A program made the position numbers and the translations under genes. The notes under the pieces are model-generated. The model was not told where the DNA came from. It worked only from the letters and a program-made list of their open reading frames with translations, and searched no databases. DNA of 64,000 bases from Methylorubrum populi (GTDB lineage Bacteria; Pseudomonadota; Alphaproteobacteria; Rhizobiales; Beijerinckiaceae): assembly GCA_036946625.1 (NCBI GenBank), contig JAQIIU010000002.1, forward strand, positions 806,001-870,000. Direction: 5' to 3'. How positions within the stretch are numbered: the first letter of the stretch is position 1; every line of letters starts with the position of its first letter. This document shows positions 59,923 through 64,000 of the stretch, piece by piece.

Positions 59923-60165
59923 ATGACCGAGGTGACCTACCACATCGTCGAGCATGACGGCGGCTTCGCCTACAAGGTCGGCGACGTGTTCTCCGAGACC
60001 TTCCCGAGCCGCCAGGAGGCGCTGGAAGCGGCGCAGGCGGCCGCCGCCGAGCAGCAGGTGCCGGGTTCGACCGAGGGTATCCGCTATCAGGACGGGCGCG
60101 GCCAGTGGCACGACGAGACCGCGCAGGGCAGCGACCGGCCGATAGCCAAGGTCGCCGAGGATTGA
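59923..60165 (+). CDS. DUF2188 domain protein
   Basis: 80 residues from ATG 59923: TYHIVEHDGGFAYKVGDVFSETFPSRQEALEAAQAAAAEQ... GIRYQDGRGQWHDETAQG. A small DUF2188 protein in the usual W-H-x-E ending form. Role unknown. It converges on putA, with only six bases between stops. Confidence 0.88.
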   Translation: MTEVTYHIVEHDGGFAYKVGDVFSETFPSRQEALEAAQAAAAEQQVPGSTEGIRYQDGRGQWHDETAQGSDRPIAKVAED

Positions 60166-60171
60166 GGTTCC

Positions 60172-63100
60172 TCATCCGTCGAGGGTGATGAGCCCGACGC
60201 TGCCGCCGGCTGCGGCCGTGTTCACCGTCAGCGTCCGCTCGGTGGCGAAGCGGGCGAGGTAATGCGGGCCGCCGGCCTTCGGGCCGGTGCCCGACAGGCC
60301 GGTGCCGCCGAAGGGCTGGCTGCCGACGACCGCACCGATCATGTTGCGGTTCACGTAGACGTTTCCGTGCGGCAGCGATGCCGCGATCCGCTCGGCGGCC
60401 TCCTCGATCCGCGAGTGGATGCCGAGCGTCAGCCCGTAGCCGCCGGCCCGGATCCCCTCCACGACCTTCGTCAGGCCGTTCGCCGGGTAGCGGGCGACGT
60501 GGAGGATCGGGCCGAACACCTCTTCCCGCAGATCGGAGACGCCGCCGATCTCGAAGATGTGCGGCGCCACGAACAGGCCGCCCGGAGACCGGCTCGCGAG
60601 ATGCACGCGCGCCGAGGCCGTCATCGTCGCGACATGCGCGTCGAGCCGCGCCTTCGCGCGCGCGTCGATCACCGGGCCGAGATCGGTGGCGAGGTCGCGC
60701 GGATCGCCGACCGTCAATTCCCGTGCGGCGCCGGCCACCATCGCGATCATCCGGTCGGCCACATCCTCCTGCACCAGCAGCAGGCGCAGGGCCGAGCAGC
60801 GCTGGCCGGCCGAACGGAAGGCGGAGGTGACGACGTCGTCGGCCACCTGCTCCGGCAGGGCCGTGGCATCGACGATCATCGCGTTGATGCCGCCGGTCTC
60901 GGCGATCAGCGGCAGGATCGCGCCTGTGCGATCAGCGAGGGTCCGGTTGATCGCCCTCGCCGTCGCCGTGGAGCCGGTGAAGACGACGCCCCCGAGGGCC
61001 GGATGGGCGATCAGGGCGGCGCCGGTCTCCGGGCCGCCGGGGACGAGATGCAGGGCACCGGCCGGCACGCCGGACCGATGCAGCAGGCGCACGGCGAGAT
61101 CGGCCACGAGCGGCGTCTGCGGCGCCGGCTTGGCGACGACCGCATTGCCCGCCATCAGCGCCGCGGCGACTTGGCCCGTGAAGATCGCGAGCGGAAAATT
61201 CCAGGGCGAAATCGCGACGAACACGCCGCGGCCGGTGAGGCGCAGGGTGTTCGCCTCGCCGGCCGGCCCCGGAAGCATCTGCGGTTCCGAGAACAGGCCG
61301 CGTCCCTGCGCCGCGTAGTAGCGCAGGAAGTCGACGGCCTCGCGCCACTCCGCGACGGCATCGTCCAGGGTCTTGCCGGCCTCGGCCTGCAGCAGGTGCA
61401 GAAGACGGCCGCGCTCGCGCAGGAACGCGTCGGCCGCCCGCTCCAGGCAGGCGGCGCGCTCTGAAGCGGGCGTCGCGGCCCAGGCCGGGAAGCCGCGCGA
61501 AGCGGCCTCCATGGCGCGCGCGGCCGTGCCGTCATCCGCCTCCGCGACGCTGCCGAGCGGTCCGCCGTCGATCGGGCTCAGAACCGGCCGCACGCGACCG
61601 GCTTGAGCGGCGCCCTCGATGAGCGGTGTGGCCTCGGCAGACCCGGCGGCGGCACCGATCTCGTCGGTGAGTCGCCGGAGCGCCGCGCGATCGCCGAAGG
61701 CGAGACCCGGCGCGTTGCGGCGCTCCTGCCCGAACAGGTCGCGCGGCATGGGAATCCTGGGATGACGGGCGAGCGCGGGCGTCTCGATCAGCGCCTGCGG
61801 ACGGGCGAGCAGATGCGGGACCGGCACGGCGGGGTCGGCGGCGCGGGCGACGAAGGAGGCGTTCGCCCCGTTCTCCAGCAGGCGGCGCACGAGATAGGCG
61901 AGCAGTTCGCGATGGCCGCCGACCGGTGCGTAGACCCGCTGACCGAGTGCGGGAAAGCGTTCGGCGAGCCGCTGGTAGAGCGCCTCGCCCATGCCGTGCA
62001 GGCGCTGGAACTCGAAGCCGGGCTCCTCCGCCGCGGGACGGTCGAGCAGGCCGGCGAGGCCGAGCACGCCCGCCACCGTGAGAGCGTTGTGCGTGGCGAA
62101 TTGCGGGTAGAGGCGCGGGCGGTGGGACAGCAGCCGCCGGGCGGCGGACAGGTAGTTCAGGTCCGTCACCGCCTTGCGGGTGAAGACGGGATAGTCGCTC
62201 AAGCCCTGGATCTGGGCGAGCTTCACCTCGGTGTCCCAGTAGGCGCCCTTGACGAGCCGCACCATCAGCCGCCGGCCGTGTTGCTCGGCGAGGGCGGCGA
62301 CGTGATCGATCAGCGGCAGGCAGCGCTTCGAATAGGCCTGGATCGCGAGGCCGAACCCGTCCCAGCCGGCGAGCGCCGGATCGGCCAGCACCGCCGCGAA
62401 CACGTCGAGGGAGAGTTCGAGCCGCTCGGCTTCTTCCGCGTCCAGGGTGACGTTGAGGTCGTGGGCACGGGCGTCGCGGGCGAGGTCGAGGACCACCGGC
62501 ACCAGTTCGGCCATCACCCGTTCGGCCTGCGTCGGTGCGTAGCGCGGGTGGAGCGCCGAGAGCTTGATCGAGATGCCGGGCCGGGCGGGCAGGGGGGCGT
62601 TGCCGGCCTCCCGGCCGATCCGCGCGATGGCGCGGGCGTAGGCCCGGCGGTAGCTCTCGGCGTCGGCGGCCGTGCGGGCCCCCTCCCCCAGCATGTCGAA
62701 GGAGTAGCGCGAGTGCCGGGCGGCCCCCGAACCGGCGCGCTTGAGCGCCGCGCCGATATCCTCGGCGAGCACGAACTGCCCGCCCATCACCCGCATCGCC
62801 CGGTGCGCCGCCGTCCGCACCGCGGGACGGCCGAGGCGGCGCACCATGCTCCCGAGCGTCGCCTCCGGCGTGTCCTCCGGACCGACGATGCGGGCACCGA
62901 GGCCGAGCGCCCAGGACGCGGCGTGGGCGAGCCCGTTCTCCGAGCGCACGACGTGGCCCGCGAAGTCGCCCTCGCGCAGCTTGTCGGCGATCAGCCGATC
63001 GGCGGTCGCGGCATCGGGCACCCGCAGCAGCGCTTCGGCGAGGCTCATCAGCGCCAGCCCCTCGCGGGTGGTCAGCGCGTATTCGCGCAGCAGGGCCTCG

Positions 63101-63264
63101 ACGGCGCCGTGGCCGGCATCCGCGCGGATCGCGTCGATCAGGTCGGTGGCGAGCGCATCGACGGCCGCCTCCGCCGCCGCCGGGAGGGGCGCCTCTCGCA
63201 GCAGCATCTCGCCGAGAGCCGCGTCGTCCGGAGCGTAGGGAGCCTGGAAGGATGGGACAGACAT
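60172..63264 (-). CDS. putA: PutA bifunctional proline dehydrogenase/P5C dehydrogenase
   Basis: 1,030 residues from ATG 63264. There is no N-terminal RHH domain, so this is not a DNA-binding PutA. Proline dehydrogenase barrel: ISIKLSALHPRY, RLMVRLVKGAYWDTEVK, YPQFATHNALTV. Aldehyde dehydrogenase: ISPWNFPLAIF, VVAKPAPQTPLVA, GGVVFTGSTATARAI, catalytic Glu in LIAETGGINAMIV and Cys in FRSAGQRCSALRLL. The C-terminus GGTGLSGTGPKAGGPHYLARFATERTLTVNT is standard. It oxidises proline to glutamate, passing electrons to quinone and NAD. Intact. Confidence 0.97.
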   Translation of the reverse strand: MSVPSFQAPYAPDDAALGEMLLREAPLPAAAEAAVDALATDLIDAIRADAGHGAVEALLREYALTTREGLALMSLAEALLRVPDAATADRLIADKLREGDFAGHVVRSENGLAHAASWALGLGARIVGPEDTPEATLGSMVRRLGRPAVRTAAHRAMRVMGGQFVLAEDIGAALKRAGSGAARHSRYSFDMLGEGARTAADAESYRRAYARAIARIGREAGNAPLPARPGISIKLSALHPRYAPTQAERVMAELVPVVLDLARDARAHDLNVTLDAEEAERLELSLDVFAAVLADPALAGWDGFGLAIQAYSKRCLPLIDHVAALAEQHGRRLMVRLVKGAYWDTEVKLAQIQGLSDYPVFTRKAVTDLNYLSAARRLLSHRPRLYPQFATHNALTVAGVLGLAGLLDRPAAEEPGFEFQRLHGMGEALYQRLAERFPALGQRVYAPVGGHRELLAYLVRRLLENGANASFVARAADPAVPVPHLLARPQALIETPALARHPRIPMPRDLFGQERRNAPGLAFGDRAALRRLTDEIGAAAGSAEATPLIEGAAQAGRVRPVLSPIDGGPLGSVAEADDGTAARAMEAASRGFPAWAATPASERAACLERAADAFLRERGRLLHLLQAEAGKTLDDAVAEWREAVDFLRYYAAQGRGLFSEPQMLPGPAGEANTLRLTGRGVFVAISPWNFPLAIFTGQVAAALMAGNAVVAKPAPQTPLVADLAVRLLHRSGVPAGALHLVPGGPETGAALIAHPALGGVVFTGSTATARAINRTLADRTGAILPLIAETGGINAMIVDATALPEQVADDVVTSAFRSAGQRCSALRLLLVQEDVADRMIAMVAGAARELTVGDPRDLATDLGPVIDARAKARLDAHVATMTASARVHLASRSPGGLFVAPHIFEIGGVSDLREEVFGPILHVARYPANGLTKVVEGIRAGGYGLTLGIHSRIEEAAERIAASLPHGNVYVNRNMIGAVVGSQPFGGTGLSGTGPKAGGPHYLARFATERTLTVNTAAAGGSVGLITLDG

Positions 63265-63464
63265 GGGGAGAGTCACCTCGGAGACGAGCGCGATCATCGC
63301 GGCACACGATGCCTCTGTCTGCCGTCGAGCGGCCTTCCTCCCTCACAAAAGCGACGACGCGTCATCGCAGCGGCGACGCCGGCTGCGCAACGCGGACGGC
63401 TGCAAGCCCTCGATGGGCGGATCGGTTTCAAACTCCTCGTCCGCTTCGGCTTCGAAAGCCTCCA

Positions 63465-63683
63465 GGGCCTGTTTGATTGTGGAACTCCCATCCTCCCCCC
63501 CCTCATCGTGGGGTGCCGCGAAGCGGCCTCGAAGGGGGCTCCAGGTCCCGCGCGATCCCTGGAGGATCCTTCGAGGGCGACGCTGCGCGCCGCCACCTCA
63601 GGATGAGGGGGGAGGATGGGACCGGGCGGTCGTGGCTCCTCGCGAGTGACCGCTCATGTTCCGTCTATCGGTCAAACAGGTGC
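63465..63683. repeat. MITE-like palindromic element 3
   Basis: 219 bp between putA and the coiled-coil gene. Ends GGGCCTGTTTGA and TCAAACAGGTGC. Inside it has the same core as elements 1 and 2 (CCTCATCGTGGGGTGCCGCG... CCAGGTCCCGCGCGATCCCTGG... CCACCTCAGGATGAGG). The ends differ from element 1 by a few bases, so this is an older copy. Confidence 0.82.
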
Positions 63684-64000
63684 TCAGGGCCGCGTGCCGG
63701 GCGGGGCGATGTCGAGGGGTTGGGTTTCCGGCGGTGAAGCGGGCTCGGCCTCCAGGCGCGCGCGCCGCGCCGCCTCTTCCGCCTCGCGCTTGCGAGCCGT
63801 CGCCTCGGCGGCCTGCTGCGCCTTGATCCGGGCCTGGCGTGCCGCCTCCTCGGCAGCGGCGCGGGCGCGATCCATCTCGATCCGGGCGCGGCGGCGCTGA
63901 CGCTCGCTCTGGTCGGCGTCGAACAGCTCGATCTTCTCGAGTTCGCGCTGGAGCACCAGGGCGGCGAGGCCGGTGGTGAGCGGTGCGGTATCGAGACGGC
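63684..64000 (-). CDS. coiled-coil protein, N-terminus outside window
   Basis: The frame is open to the window edge: RLDTAPLTTGLAALVLQRELEKIELFDADQ, then a highly charged Ala/Arg/Glu coiled coil (RRRARIEMDRARAAAEEAARQARIKAQQAAEATARKREAEE), ending PPETQPLDIAPPGTRP. No enzyme motif. Possibly a cell-envelope or regulatory scaffold; unrecognised. Confidence 0.7.
   Translation of the reverse strand, partial: RLDTAPLTTGLAALVLQRELEKIELFDADQSERQRRRARIEMDRARAAAEEAARQARIKAQQAAEATARKREAEEAARRARLEAEPASPPETQPLDIAPPGTRP

Noticed and set aside
61603-63606. 667-codon plus-strand frame opposite putA
   Set aside because: Shadow of an intact PutA; no conserved motif or start signal.

Overview
The window looks like the accessory edge of an alphaproteobacterial chromosome, most likely Methylobacterium/Methylorubrum. 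The basis is high GC, the style of the housekeeping genes at the right end (argJ, a bifunctional putA, a SIMPL protein, ComF, a NarK-type transporter), and the many insertion sequences (IS) and palindromic intergenic repeats. No rRNA, tRNA or CRISPR array was seen.

Left part (1-23.6 kb): a decayed, rearranged prophage. It keeps a truncated tyrosine integrase, a truncated VapE-like helicase, a tail tape-measure protein with a muramidase-like domain, a baseplate hub gene cut in two, other tail genes, two antirepressors, a small terminase and a broken large terminase. It also holds two divergent Arc-type repressor pairs and several toxin-antitoxin (TA) modules: higBA, brnTA, a RelE/HigA-like pair and hicAB. 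One IS4-family copy is split into two halves lying 5 kb apart. Together the halves make a full-length element with one 10-bp target duplication, so a segment of about 5.4 kb was inverted after the IS entered the hub gene.

Middle (23.6-31 kb): conjugative-element debris. Two traA tails in opposite orientation are each followed by an alpA regulator. Between them lie a DUF1778/GNAT TA pair, a hicAB pair and two broken serine recombinases meeting tail to tail.

Defence-like island (31.4-40.9 kb), between two same-orientation 1,044-bp IS481-type elements. On the minus strand a tightly packed operon runs DUF433 antitoxin, DUF5615 PIN-like toxin, a 1,715-residue protein with an N-terminal D-QxK nuclease and a STAND-type NTPase, then a broken gene with a HEPN-like motif. 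Divergent from it is a second nuclease-STAND gene cut off by the right IS481. This is the best candidate for an undescribed system.

Next come an argP-lysE pair and a pile-up of five IS elements (43.8-49.4 kb): three IS5-like and two IS4-like, with ends touching. The right end (50-64 kb) is ordinary chromosome: narK-like transporter, comF, methyltransferase, DUF427, DUF6880-like protein, nudix hydrolase, SIMPL protein, argJ, receiver-like protein, DUF2188 and putA. Scattered among these are MITE-like palindromes whose ends match one of the IS5-like elements.
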